A stretch of DNA of 64,000 bases from CAWIMX01 sp963792785 (GTDB lineage: Bacteria > Acidobacteriota > Vicinamibacteria > Vicinamibacterales > CAVVIG01), in the NCBI GenBank assembly GCA_963792785.1, contig CAWBXO010000001.1:1922001-1986000 (forward strand), in the 5' to 3' direction. Below, piece by piece: positions 30,564 through 38,985 of this stretch (the first letter of the stretch is position 1; each line of letters starts with the position of its first letter). A program made the translations under genes and the position numbers. The notes under the pieces were generated by a model. That model made no database searches, was not told the DNA's origin, and saw only the letters and a program-made list of their open reading frames with translations.

Positions 30564-33002
30564 CTACACCGTTTCGACCAGCTCCTCGGCCCGCGAGTAG
30601 TCGCACGCCTCGTTCTGGCAGAGCAGCTGGCGGCCGTGCTTCTTCGTGACCTTCTCGACGAGGAACGGCGCGGCGCACTTCGGGCACGGCTCGGGGATGG
30701 GGCGGTTCCACGACACGAAATCGCAGTCGGGATAATTCGAGCAGCCGAAGAACAGCTTGCCGCGCTTCGACTTGCGCTCCACGACCTCGCCGCCCTTGTC
30801 GGCGTCCTTCGGACACTTCACGCCCGTGGTCTTGTGCTTGATATAGCGGCACGTCGGGTAGCTCGTGCACGCGGTGAACTCGCCGAAGCGGCCCTGCTTG
30901 ATCACGAGGTTGTTCCCGCAGCGCGGGCACTTCTCCTCGAGCACCTGGTCGGGCTTGGCGGCGCGGAGGCCGCCCTGCTTGGTGGCGATCAGCTTGCGCG
31001 TGGTCTTGCACTCCGGATAGCCGGTGCAGGCAAGGAACTGGCCGAAGCGCCCGCGCTTGACGACCATCGGCTTGCCGCAGTTCTCGCACGGCTCAATCTC
31101 TTCCTCGCCCGTCTCGCTCTCGGGATCGCTCGTCTCGAGCTCGCGCGTGTTGGTGCACTCCGGGTAGGCGCTGCAGGCGATGAACGGGCCGAACTTGCCG
31201 ACCTTGATCAGCATCGGCGCGCCGCAGCGATCGCAGACCTCGTCGGTCTTGATCCCCTCCTTGAGGTTCTGCATCTCCTTGGCGGCGCGCGTCAGGTCCT
31301 TCTTGAACGTCTTGTAGAACGCGGTGAGCGTCTTGACATAGGTGGTCGAGCCCTGTTCGATCTTGTCGAGATCCTCCTCGAGGTTGCGCGTGTACTCCAC
31401 GTCGAGGATGTCGTTGAAGCTCTTCGTGAGCATCTCGCTGATGATCTTCCCGAGCGCCGTGGGCTTGAACTTGCCTTCCAGCTTGTTCACGTAACTGCGG
31501 TCCTGCAGCACGCCGATGATCGAGGCGTAGGTGCTCGGGCGGCCGATGCCGTTCTCCTCGAGCTCCTTCACCAGCGTCGCCTCCGTGAACCGCGGGGGCG
31601 GCTGCGTGAACTTCTGCTCGGGCCGCAGGGCCTTCAGCTCCAGGCGGTCGCCCTCGGCGAGCGGCGGCAGCACGCCCGAAGCGGCGTCCTCGTCGCCGTC
31701 GCCCGGGCCGGCAGGCTTCTCTTCGGAAGTCTCTCCAGGCGTCTGGCCGTAGGTCGCCAGCCAGCCCGCAAACTTCGGCACCGTGCCCTTCACGCGGAAC
31801 AGGAAATCGTTCGCGGCGACGTCCACCGTGGTCTCGTCGAACGTGGCCGGCGTCATCTGCGAGGCGACGAAGCGGTTCCAGATCAGGCGGTAGAGCGAGT
31901 ACTGATCCGGCGTGAGGAACGGCTTCACAACCTCCGGGTCGTACTGCATCGAGGTCGGCCGGATGGCTTCGTGGGCGTCCTGGGCGTTCGCCTTCGACTT
32001 GTAGGCGTTCGCCTGCTCGGGCAGGTAGTCGTCTCCGAATGTGGTCTTGATGTGATCGCGGACCGCCGTCAGCGCCTCATCGGCCACGCGGACCGAGTCG
32101 GTGCGCATATAAGTAATGAGGCCGATGGGGCCGTCGCCCCCCAGCCCGGGCAGCTCGATCCCTTCGTAGAGCTGCTGCGCGAGCATCATCGTCTTCTTCA
32201 CCGGGTAGCGGGCGGTCTGCTGCAGCTTGCTGGTGATGAACGGCGGCGCGGGGTGGCGCTTGCGTTCCTTGATCTGGACGGAGGCGACGCGCCACTCGGC
32301 GCGCTCGAGATCGGCGAGCGCGGCCTTCGACTCGGCCTCGTTGGTGATCTTGAGGTTCTCGCCGCCCTTCTTCAGGAGCTTCGCGTCGAACTCGGGCGGC
32401 TGCGCGCCGGCCAGCCGCGCGAAGACGTGCCAGTACTCCTCGGGCACGAACTTTTCGATCCCGGCCTCGCGATCGCACACGAGACGGAGCGCCACCGACT
32501 GCACGCGGCCGGCGCTCAGGCCGCGCCGCACCTTGTCCCAGAGGATGGGGCTGATCTTGTAGCCCACGAGCCGGTCGAGCACGCGGCGGGCGCGCTGCGC
32601 GTCCACCATCTTCTCGTCGATCACCCGCGGGTGCTTGAACGCCTCCAGAATGGCCTTCTTGGTGATCTCGTTGAACATCAGGCGGTGGACCTTGCGCTTC
32701 TTCCCGCCGAGTTCGCGCGCCAGATGCCATCCGATGGCCTCGCCCTCGCGATCCGGGTCGGTCGCCACGTAGATCTCGGTCGCGTCCTTGGCCGCGTCCT
32801 TCAGATCCTTGATGACCTTCTTGCGCGACGGAATCGACTCGTACTCTTCCGCGAAGTCGTTGTCCACCTCGACGCCGAGCTTGCTCTTCGGCAGATCGCG
32901 GATGTGCCCCATCGAGGCGACGACCTTGTAGTCGCGGCCGAGATACTTGTTGATGGTCTTCGCCTTCGCCGGCGATTCGACCACCACGAGTGCTTTAGCC
33001 AT
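30564..33002 (-). CDS. topA: DNA topoisomerase I
   Basis: This type IA topoisomerase relaxes negative supercoils. The 812-residue protein starts MAKALVVVESPAKAKTINKYLG (TOPRIM), with ATDPDREGEAIGWHL as the metal-binding DxDxE region. The active-site Tyr298 lies in GLITYMRTDS. The C-terminus holds about five Cys4 zinc-ribbon repeats (CDRCGAP..., CENCGKP..., CPRCGNN..., CPKDADKGG..., CPKCAAP...). It lies 14 bases downstream of dprA on the same strand. Confidence 0.97.
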   Translation of the reverse strand: MAKALVVVESPAKAKTINKYLGRDYKVVASMGHIRDLPKSKLGVEVDNDFAEEYESIPSRKKVIKDLKDAAKDATEIYVATDPDREGEAIGWHLARELGGKKRKVHRLMFNEITKKAILEAFKHPRVIDEKMVDAQRARRVLDRLVGYKISPILWDKVRRGLSAGRVQSVALRLVCDREAGIEKFVPEEYWHVFARLAGAQPPEFDAKLLKKGGENLKITNEAESKAALADLERAEWRVASVQIKERKRHPAPPFITSKLQQTARYPVKKTMMLAQQLYEGIELPGLGGDGPIGLITYMRTDSVRVADEALTAVRDHIKTTFGDDYLPEQANAYKSKANAQDAHEAIRPTSMQYDPEVVKPFLTPDQYSLYRLIWNRFVASQMTPATFDETTVDVAANDFLFRVKGTVPKFAGWLATYGQTPGETSEEKPAGPGDGDEDAASGVLPPLAEGDRLELKALRPEQKFTQPPPRFTEATLVKELEENGIGRPSTYASIIGVLQDRSYVNKLEGKFKPTALGKIISEMLTKSFNDILDVEYTRNLEEDLDKIEQGSTTYVKTLTAFYKTFKKDLTRAAKEMQNLKEGIKTDEVCDRCGAPMLIKVGKFGPFIACSAYPECTNTRELETSDPESETGEEEIEPCENCGKPMVVKRGRFGQFLACTGYPECKTTRKLIATKQGGLRAAKPDQVLEEKCPRCGNNLVIKQGRFGEFTACTSYPTCRYIKHKTTGVKCPKDADKGGEVVERKSKRGKLFFGCSNYPDCDFVSWNRPIPEPCPKCAAPFLVEKVTKKHGRQLLCQNEACDYSRAEELVETV

Positions 33003-33016
33003 GGCCTTTCACCCTA

Positions 33017-34120
33017 TCACGTCGTGTCAACCCGGACGAACCGTCCGCCGCCCGCGCGCCGGATCGCGCCCGCGAGTTCCAGCGCGAGCAGACGCGGCAG
33101 CAGCCGCGCCGGCGGCAGCCCCGATCGCTCCGCGATCGCATCCAGGTCGCAGGCCTCGCCGGGCGGGAAGCAGCCGACGAGCGCCCGATCTTCGGACGCC
33201 GGCGCCGCGCGCGGCGGTGCACCGGGGCGCGGTCCGTACGCCGTCGACGGCCCCGGCCTGAGCATCGTCGAAGGCCCCAGTTCCTCGAGAATATCGTCCG
33301 CGGTCTCGACCAGCTTCGCCCCGTCGCGCAGCAGCGCATGCGCGCCCTTGTTACGGCCGCCCAGCACCGGCCCCGGCACGGCCAGCACGTCGCGCCCCTG
33401 CTCGAGCGCCGCGCGCGCGGTGATGAGCGACCCGCTCTTCTCGCCGGCCTCGACGATGACGACGGCGCGCGACAGGCCGCTGATGATGCGGTTCCGGAGC
33501 GGGAAGAACTGCGGCTGCGGCGGCGTGCCCGGCGCGAGCTCGCTCACGATCGCGCCCATCGCCGCGATCGCGCGCACGAGCCCGACGTGCTCGCGCGGGT
33601 AGACGACGTCGGCGCCGCAGCCGCAGACCCCCACCGTGACGCCGCCCGCATCCAGCGCGCCGCGATGCGCCGCCGCGTCGACACCGCGCGCCAGCCCGCT
33701 CACCACGGTCACGCCGGCCGCCGCGAGATCGGCGCCGAGCCGCGTCGCCACGGCGAGGGCGTGCGCCGACGCCGCGCGCGACCCGACCAGGGCGACGGCG
33801 GGGCCGTCGAGCGCCGCGCGACCGAGCCGCCACAGCACGAACGGCGGATCCGGGATCGCGGCCAGCGCGGCCGGATACGCCGGATCGCTCCACGCGACCG
33901 GCGTCAGGCCGCCCGCCGTGCCCCGTTCGAGGGCATCGGCAGCCGCGCCGCGGGCGTCGCCGTCGTCTCCGTCGCGGCGCGTGGCCCGCAGGCCGGCAAC
34001 GACGACCGCGGCCGGCGTGCCCGCCCGGAGGCGCTCCGCCGCATGGCGCCAGCACGCAGGCGGCAGCAGGGACAGGGCGATGAGGGCGTTCAGATCGTGG
34101 CGGGCAGGGGGATCGGCCAT
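33017..34120 (-). CDS. dprA: DNA-processing protein DprA (Smf)
   Basis: DprA binds incoming single-stranded DNA and loads RecA during natural transformation. The 367-residue protein has a helical N-terminal region. The Rossmann-like core contains VALVGSRAASAHALAVATRLGADL, VVSGLARGVDAAAHRGAL, FPLRNRIISGLSRAVVIVEAGEKSGSLITA and QGRDVLAVPGP. The C-terminal winged helix (CDLDAIAERSGLPPARLLPRLLALELAGAIRR) resembles the Z-DNA-binding-like domain. With comF in the window, a competence or DNA-uptake capacity is possible but not shown. Confidence 0.95.
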   Translation of the reverse strand: MADPPARHDLNALIALSLLPPACWRHAAERLRAGTPAAVVVAGLRATRRDGDDGDARGAAADALERGTAGGLTPVAWSDPAYPAALAAIPDPPFVLWRLGRAALDGPAVALVGSRAASAHALAVATRLGADLAAAGVTVVSGLARGVDAAAHRGALDAGGVTVGVCGCGADVVYPREHVGLVRAIAAMGAIVSELAPGTPPQPQFFPLRNRIISGLSRAVVIVEAGEKSGSLITARAALEQGRDVLAVPGPVLGGRNKGAHALLRDGAKLVETADDILEELGPSTMLRPGPSTAYGPRPGAPPRAAPASEDRALVGCFPPGEACDLDAIAERSGLPPARLLPRLLALELAGAIRRAGGGRFVRVDTT

Positions 34121-34207
34121 GGGCGCCTCTCGTCCGCGCGGCCGAGACGCACAAGAGGCCGGCCCGGCCGCGCGACATCACGCGCGGGAGCACGACCTCC
34201 ACCTTTT

Positions 34208-34213
34208 ATTATA
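34208..34213 (-). promoter_or_regulatory. Consensus -10 (TATAAT) for the dprA-topA-trmFO-xerC operon
   Basis: The minus strand reads TATAAT in otherwise GC-rich DNA. This would place the transcript start near 34201, about 80 bases before the dprA ATG. No matching -35 was found at the usual spacing. It lies back to back with the plus-strand promoter at 34226-34254. Confidence 0.5.
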
Positions 34214-34225
34214 GCGGCGTCCGGC

Positions 34226-34254
34226 TTGCCAGCCCGGAAATTCCCTCCTATAGT
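34226..34254 (+). promoter_or_regulatory. Sigma-70-type promoter of the TPR gene
   Basis: TTGCCA (34226-34231) and TATAGT (34249-34254) are separated by 17 bases. The predicted start near 34261 leaves only about eight bases before the ATG at 34269, so the mRNA would be nearly leaderless and lack a normal ribosome-binding site. Confidence 0.65.
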
Positions 34255-34268
34255 GGGATCACTTGGCC

Positions 34269-34622
34269 ATGATCTCGCGCGTCTGCGTGCTCGGACTGGC
34301 GTTGTTCATCGCGGCGTCGCCCGCGCTCGCCGACGCGCGCAAAGACGCCCGCGCGCAGGTCGAGTTCGGCATCAACGTCGCGCAGCGAGGGCTCTGGCGT
34401 GAGGCCATCTACCGCTGGGAGAAGGCCGTCGAGATCGACCCCGGCTACGCCGAGGCGTACAACGACCTGGCCATCGGCTACGAACACGAAGGCCAGCTCG
34501 ACCGCGCGCGCCGCGCGTACGAGCGCGCGCTCGAGATCGCCCCCGACAACGTGCAGATCAAGCAGAATTACGATCTCTTCAAGGAAGTCAATGACCGCGT
34601 CGCCGATCACGATCAGCTGTAG
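34269..34622 (+). CDS. Small periplasmic TPR-repeat protein
   Basis: The 117-residue product has a signal peptide (VLGLALFIAASPALA). Two to three tetratricopeptide repeats follow, including GLWREAIYRWEKAVEIDPGYAEAYNDLAIGYEHEGQLDRARRAYERALEIAP. TPR proteins mediate protein contacts. A TTG six bases upstream is a possible start, but ATG 34269 gives a better signal peptide. Its 3' end overlaps the next lipoprotein gene by 32 bases, so the pair is probably co-translated and may work together. Confidence 0.85.
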   Translation: MISRVCVLGLALFIAASPALADARKDARAQVEFGINVAQRGLWREAIYRWEKAVEIDPGYAEAYNDLAIGYEHEGQLDRARRAYERALEIAPDNVQIKQNYDLFKEVNDRVADHDQL

Positions 34623-35397
34623 GCGCGCCCCTCGGATCCTCGCGGCCTGCGCCGCGGCGGCGCTCCTGGCGATCGGCTGCGGTCCCGCGATGTTCGAGAT
34701 CCCGATCGAGACGCCGCTCCAGCCGAAGCTGGACGTCTCGGCGTTCCAGCGCGTCCTCATCGCCGGGTTCGTCTCCGGCGGGAACGACGACGTCGACATC
34801 AACCAGGAAACGGTCCGCCTGCTGCGCAGCCAGCTCCGCTCCAAGTCGTCTCTGCGCGTGATCGACGCCGACGTGCTCGCGCTGAACCAGGTCGCGCGCG
34901 ACCAGAACACCGAGGCCAACGCGGGCATCGCCGACGCCGACGCGCGCACGCCGCTGCCCGAGGCGATCAAGAACGAGCGCGATCTCGAGCCCTACGAGCG
35001 GCTCTTCGCCAACGTCGCCTACTGGAAGCGCCTCGGCGAGGAGTTCCAGAACCCGCTGATCGTCACCGGCACCGTGCTGTTCGCGCCCGAGGAGCGCTCG
35101 GGCTACGTCCAGCGCGAGACCGAGGTCTACGACGCGTTCGGCCGCCGCAGCCTCGTGCCCGTGCGCACGTTCCAGCAGCAGAAGGGCTTCGTGCTGCGGC
35201 CCAAGTTCGTCTTCATCGACGGCCGCACCGGGGCGACGCTCTATTCCGAGACGTACCGGGAACAGGTCCTCTACGGCAGCGACACGAACACGCCGGCCCT
35301 CTCGTCGTATTTCGAGTTGATGGACCGGGTCGTGCCCAGCTTCCTCAGCGCCCTGAGCAGCCAGAAGATCCGCGGCACCCGGGTCCTGCTGAAATAG
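34591..35397 (+). CDS. Lipoprotein of unknown function, co-transcribed with the TPR protein
   Basis: The 268-residue protein has a twin-Arg-free signal and lipobox (LAACAAAALLAIGC). The mature domain contains QRVLIAGFVSGGNDDVDINQETVRLLRSQLR and GRTGATLYSETYREQVLYG. The fold resembles proteins that average peptidoglycan- or CsgG-like alpha/beta domains (regulator-of-fibre type), but no firm family can be named. The ATG lies inside the TPR gene in another frame. Confidence 0.78.
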   Translation: MTASPITISCRRAPRILAACAAAALLAIGCGPAMFEIPIETPLQPKLDVSAFQRVLIAGFVSGGNDDVDINQETVRLLRSQLRSKSSLRVIDADVLALNQVARDQNTEANAGIADADARTPLPEAIKNERDLEPYERLFANVAYWKRLGEEFQNPLIVTGTVLFAPEERSGYVQRETEVYDAFGRRSLVPVRTFQQQKGFVLRPKFVFIDGRTGATLYSETYREQVLYGSDTNTPALSSYFELMDRVVPSFLSALSSQKIRGTRVLLK

Positions 35398-35415
35398 CCT
35401 CGGGCGGGACGCGCC

Positions 35416-35445
35416 TTTACAATCAGCGGAGGGCGCTGCTAGACT
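35416..35445 (+). promoter_or_regulatory. Promoter of the rplU-rpmA-obgE-nadD-rsfS-comF operon
   Basis: TTTACA (35416-35421) and TAGACT (35440-35445) are spaced by 18 bases. Transcription would start near 35452, leaving a leader of about 27 bases with GAGG before the rplU ATG. No ribosomal-protein autoregulatory structure was recognised. Confidence 0.6.
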
Positions 35446-35478
35446 TAACGTTTTGGGTAGCGAGGACTGAGGCCGATT

Positions 35479-35793
35479 ATGTACGCAATCATCCAGGCGG
35501 GCGGACGGCAGCACCGCGTCGCGCCGGGCGAGATAGTGCTCGTCGACGGCACCGCCGGTGAGCCGGGCGCGGCGCTGACCTTCACCGAGGTGCTCCTCGT
35601 CGAGAAGGACGGCGGCGAAGTGCTCGCGGGCGCGCCGTTCGTGGCCAACGCGAAGGTCCAGGCCGTCGTCGACGGCGAGGCGCGCGGGCCGAAGATCCGC
35701 GTCTTCAAGAAGAAGCGACGCAAGACGATGCGCCAGACGAAGGGGCACCGCTCGGTGCTCACCCGCGTCCGCGTCACCGACATCCTGGTCTAG
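35479..35793 (+). CDS. rplU: 50S ribosomal protein L21
   Basis: L21 is a 23S rRNA-binding protein of the large subunit. The 104-residue product begins MYAIIQAGGRQHRVAPGEIVLVD and ends in the conserved basic segment IRVFKKKRRKTMRQTKGHRSVLTRVRVTDI. rpmA follows after ten bases, the universal rplU-rpmA order. Confidence 0.98.
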   Translation: MYAIIQAGGRQHRVAPGEIVLVDGTAGEPGAALTFTEVLLVEKDGGEVLAGAPFVANAKVQAVVDGEARGPKIRVFKKKRRKTMRQTKGHRSVLTRVRVTDILV

Positions 35794-35803
35794 AGGCACC
35801 ACC

Positions 35804-36070
35804 ATGGCTCACAAAAAGGGACAGGGCAGTTCACGCAACGGCCGCGATTCGAACTCGCAGCGGCTGGGCGTGAAGGCCCACGACGGCAACATGGTCACCG
35901 GCGGCACGATCATCGTGCGGCAGCGCGGACGGCGGTTCCGCGCCGGCCTCAACGCCGGACTCGGCAAGGACGACACGATCTTCGCGACCGCGGCCGGTCG
36001 CGTCCGGTTCGAGGACCACGGCGCGCGCGGCCGGGTCATCAGCATCGTGCCCGTGGAATCTGGTGATTGA
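35804..36070 (+). CDS. rpmA: 50S ribosomal protein L27
   Basis: L27 reaches the peptidyl transferase centre. The 88-residue protein starts MAHKKGQGSSRNGRDSNSQRLGVK, the uncleaved type of N-terminus, followed by GGTIIVRQRGRRFRAG. Its last codons (ESGD) and stop lie in the left arm of an inverted repeat that fills the spacer to obgE. Confidence 0.98.
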   Translation: MAHKKGQGSSRNGRDSNSQRLGVKAHDGNMVTGGTIIVRQRGRRFRAGLNAGLGKDDTIFATAAGRVRFEDHGARGRVISIVPVESGD

Positions 36071-36138
36071 ATGATCTCGTAATCGGGTGATGGCCGGCCC
36101 GCCAATCACCAACTCACCCGATCACCCGATCACCAGAT
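36058..36138. repeat. ATCACCCG inverted/direct word array between rpmA and obgE
   Basis: ATCTGGTGAT (36058-36067) pairs with ATCACCAGAT (36129-36138), and ATCGGGTGAT (36082-36091) pairs with ATCACCCGAT (36121-36130). Further direct copies of CACCCGATC occur on the right side. The left arm contains the rpmA stop. The structure ends ten bases before the obgE GTG and could sit over its ribosome-binding site, so it may tune expression between the ribosomal genes and obgE. Confidence 0.88.
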
Positions 36139-36147
36139 CTTCCCCCC

Positions 36148-37155
36148 GTGTTTGTCGACGAAGTCGAGATTCACATCGCCGCCGGCGACGGCGGGCGCGG
36201 GTGCCTGGCCTTCCGGCGCGAGAAGTTCGTGCCGCGCGGCGGCCCGAGCGGCGGTGACGGCGGGCACGGCGGATCGATCTTCGTCAAGGCCAGTCCCCAC
36301 ACCAATACCCTCGTCGGCTTCCGCTTCCACCCCGAGTTCTCCGCGGAACGCGGTCAGCACGGACAAGGCTCCAATCGCACCGGCGCGACCGGCGAGGACC
36401 TCGACCTCGAGGTGCCGGTCGGCACGCTCGTGTTCGAGCAGGTCGAGGAGGGCGAGCCGTACTTGATCGCCGACCTCGCGACCGAGGGCCAGCGCGTGCT
36501 CGTCGCGCGCGGCGGCCGCGGCGGCCGCGGCAACGCGCGGTTCGCGTCGTCCACCAACCGGGCCCCCCGCCGCGTCGAGCCGGGCGAGCCCGGTGAAGTG
36601 AAGCGGCTGCGGCTCGAGCTGAAGCTGCTCGCCGACGTCGGCCTCGTGGGCTTTCCCAACGCCGGCAAGTCCACGCTCATCGCGCGCGTCTCCGCGGCCC
36701 GCCCGAAGATCGCCGACTATCCCTTCACGACGCTCGTGCCGAACCTCGGCGTGGTCCGCCTCGATCCGGATCGGAGCTTCGTCGTCGCCGACGTGCCGGG
36801 ACTGATCGAGGGCGCGCACCGGGGCACGGGCCTCGGACACCAGTTCCTCCGGCATCTCGAGCGGACGCGCGTGCTCGTGCATCTGGTGGACGTGTCGGGC
36901 GCCAGCGGCCGCGTGCCCGCCGAGGATCTGGACACCGTGCGGCGCGAACTCGAGCTGTTCGACCACCCCCTGGCGGCGAAGCCGCAGCTGGTCGCCGCGA
37001 ACAAGATCGACGCCGCCGACCCCGCGGACGCCGACGGCGGCATCGCCGGCCTGGAGCGCCGCGCGGGCGAGTTGGGGCTGCCCTTCTTCCGCATCTCGGG
37101 CGTGACGGGCGCGGGCGTGAACGCGCTGCTCGAAGCCGCCTGGAGCCGGCTGTGA
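36148..37155 (+). CDS. obgE: Obg-family GTPase ObgE/CgtA
   Basis: This ribosome-associated GTPase acts in 50S maturation and stress control. The 335-residue protein starts at GTG 36148 with the Gly-rich Obg domain (FVDEVEIHIAAGDGGRGCLAFRREKFVPRGGPSGGDGG). The G domain has GFPNAGKST (G1), DYPFTTLVPNLG (G2), DVPGLIEGA (G3) and AANKID (G4). The C-terminal TGS-like extension is absent, as in many bacteria. nadD starts within its stop (GTGA). Confidence 0.97.
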   Translation: MFVDEVEIHIAAGDGGRGCLAFRREKFVPRGGPSGGDGGHGGSIFVKASPHTNTLVGFRFHPEFSAERGQHGQGSNRTGATGEDLDLEVPVGTLVFEQVEEGEPYLIADLATEGQRVLVARGGRGGRGNARFASSTNRAPRRVEPGEPGEVKRLRLELKLLADVGLVGFPNAGKSTLIARVSAARPKIADYPFTTLVPNLGVVRLDPDRSFVVADVPGLIEGAHRGTGLGHQFLRHLERTRVLVHLVDVSGASGRVPAEDLDTVRRELELFDHPLAAKPQLVAANKIDAADPADADGGIAGLERRAGELGLPFFRISGVTGAGVNALLEAAWSRL

Positions 37156-37820
37156 CGCGGCGCGTCGGCCTGCTCGGCGGCACGTTCGATCCGATCCACG
37201 TCGGCCACCTCGACGCCGCCGACGCGGCGCAGGCGGCGCTCGGCCTCACCGAGGTCTGGATCATGCCGTCGCACCTGCCGCCCCACCGGCCGCAGCCGAT
37301 GGCGTCGAGCCACCACCGCTTCGCGATGGTCGCGCTCGCGGTGGCGGGCCGTCCGTCCTGGCGCGCCTCCGACCTCGAGCTCGCGCGCCCGGAGCCCTCG
37401 TACACCGCGGACACGCTGGCGCGGCTGCACGCCCGCGGCTACGCGCCGGAGCAGCTCGTGTTCATCCTCGGCGCCGACGCGTTCGCCGAGATCGCGTCGT
37501 GGCATGCGTATCCGCGCGTCCTCGACATGGCGCAGTTCGCCGCCGTCTCCCGCCCCGGCCTGGAGGCGTCGGCCCTGAGGCGCCGGCTGCCGGCCCTGGC
37601 CGATCGCATGCAGGACGGCACGGGCCCCGCGACACGCAGGGGTATCGTTTTGCTCGATCGCCCGACGGCGAACGTATCCGCTACTGCGATCAGGCGCCGG
37701 CTCGCCGAGGGCCAGTCGGTGGCCGGGCTCGTGCCCCCCGCGGTCGCGCAACACATTGAGCAACACGGACTTTACGGCCGCACGGGCGGCGGATTGGACA
37801 CGCGTGGATCGCGCGGGTAA
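37152..37820 (+). CDS. nadD: Nicotinate-nucleotide adenylyltransferase
   Basis: NadD converts nicotinate mononucleotide to deamido-NAD. The 222-residue product has the nucleotidyltransferase motif GGTFDPIHVGH (residues 9-19), MPSHLPPHRP, and the C-terminal VSATAIRRRLAEGQSV (ISSTxIR-type). The GTG start overlaps the obgE stop by four bases. The order obgE-nadD-rsfS is conserved in many bacteria. Confidence 0.96.
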   Translation: MTRRVGLLGGTFDPIHVGHLDAADAAQAALGLTEVWIMPSHLPPHRPQPMASSHHRFAMVALAVAGRPSWRASDLELARPEPSYTADTLARLHARGYAPEQLVFILGADAFAEIASWHAYPRVLDMAQFAAVSRPGLEASALRRRLPALADRMQDGTGPATRRGIVLLDRPTANVSATAIRRRLAEGQSVAGLVPPAVAQHIEQHGLYGRTGGGLDTRGSRG

Positions 37821-37840
37821 TCCCTCGGCAGCGAGGTTGC

Positions 37841-38257
37841 ATGGCGAAGACTGAGAAGACCGCGAAGGCACGGGTTGGGAAGGCCGCGACGGCACGGATC
37901 AGGAAACGGCGCGGGCTGCCGGCCGACGTCGAGGGCGCGCTCAAGGCGGCGGATGCGAAGCAGGCAACGAACCTGGTCGCGCTCGACCTGCGCGAGGCGG
38001 CCGGGTTCACCGACTACTTCGTCATCTGCTCGGGACAGAACGCCCGCCAGATCCGCGCCATTGCCGACGCGGTGATGGAGGCGCTCGCCGAGCGCGGGAT
38101 CAAGCCCGCGCACCTCGAAGGCTACGACCGATCCGAGTGGGTACTCATCGACTACTTCGATTTCGTCGTGCACGTCTTCCTGCCGGAGACGCGGCTCTTC
38201 TACGGCCTCGAGCGCCTCTGGGGCAACGCCGAGCCGGTCCCCTTCTCCACCTCCTGA
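37841..38257 (+). CDS. rsfS: Ribosomal silencing factor RsfS
   Basis: RsfS binds L14 and blocks subunit joining in starvation. The 138-residue protein has the core KQATNLVALDLREAAGFTDYFVICSGQNARQIRAIADAV and WVLIDYFDFVVHVFLPETRLFYGLERLWGNAE. About 25 extra N-terminal residues (AKTEKTAKARVGKAATARIRKRR) are basic and encoded by repetitive AAGAC/GGCACGG words. The family core starts near LPADVEGAL, so a start downstream of the ATG at 37841 cannot be excluded. Confidence 0.93.
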   Translation: MAKTEKTAKARVGKAATARIRKRRGLPADVEGALKAADAKQATNLVALDLREAAGFTDYFVICSGQNARQIRAIADAVMEALAERGIKPAHLEGYDRSEWVLIDYFDFVVHVFLPETRLFYGLERLWGNAEPVPFSTS

Positions 38258-38985
38258 CGCGCGCGGCTCGGGCCGCCTGCGACGTCGTCCTGACCGTCCT
38301 GCTGGCGCCCGCCTGCGCCGCCTGCGGCGCGCTGCTCGATCGACCCTCGAGCGGACCAGTCTGTCCCGCCTGCTGGCGTTCGATCCACCCGATCACGCCG
38401 CCGATCTGCGACGCCTGTGGAGATCCGCTCGCGTCCCGGCAGGAACCGGCGCCCGCGCGGTGCCCGCGCTGCCGCCGGTCGCGGGGCGCGATCGATCGCG
38501 CCCGCGCCGTCGGGGCGTACGACGGGGCGATCCGAGCGCTCGTGCACGCGCTCAAATACGACGGCCGCCGGTCCCTGGCGCGGCCGCTCGCGTCGCTGAT
38601 GCGCGAGCGCGGCGTCGACATGCTCGACGGCGCCGCCGCCGTCGTCCCGGTGCCGCTGCACCAGTGGCGCCGCCTCGCGCGCGGCTTCAACCAGGCCGAC
38701 GACCTCGCGCGCCATCTCGGCCCGCCCGTGGTCGCCGGCCTGCGGCGCGTGCGGGCCACGCCGACGCAGACCGGTCTCACCGGCGGCGCGCGGCGCCGGA
38801 ACGTGCGCCGCGCGTTCGCGGCCACGCGCGCGGCCGCGCGCCTGCGCGGCCAGGCGGTGGTGCTGGTGGACGACGTGAGCACGACGGGCGCGACGCTGGA
38901 CGCGTGCGCGCGGGCGCTGAAGCGCGCCGGGATCCGGGAAGTGCGGGCGCTTACGGCCGGTCGAGTCGTGACCGGACGGCGCTGA
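38254..38985 (+). CDS. comF: ComF-family phosphoribosyltransferase-like protein, probable CTG start
   Basis: ComF proteins are needed for DNA uptake in competent bacteria. The reading frame has an N-terminal double zinc ribbon (CAACGALL..., CPACWRSIHPITPPICDACGDPL, CPRCRRSRG). A phosphoribosyltransferase domain follows with PVPLHQWRRLARGFNQADDLAR and the PRPP loop VVLVDDVSTTGATLDAC. No ATG, GTG or TTG lies between the GTG at 38137, deep inside rsfS, and the domain. CTG 38254 overlaps the rsfS stop as CTGA, exactly like the ATGA/GTGA couplings elsewhere, and is preferred (243 residues). The 3' end overlaps the convergent tmk gene by 35 bases. Confidence 0.88.
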   Translation: MTRAARAACDVVLTVLLAPACAACGALLDRPSSGPVCPACWRSIHPITPPICDACGDPLASRQEPAPARCPRCRRSRGAIDRARAVGAYDGAIRALVHALKYDGRRSLARPLASLMRERGVDMLDGAAAVVPVPLHQWRRLARGFNQADDLARHLGPPVVAGLRRVRATPTQTGLTGGARRRNVRRAFAATRAAARLRGQAVVLVDDVSTTGATLDACARALKRAGIREVRALTAGRVVTGRR

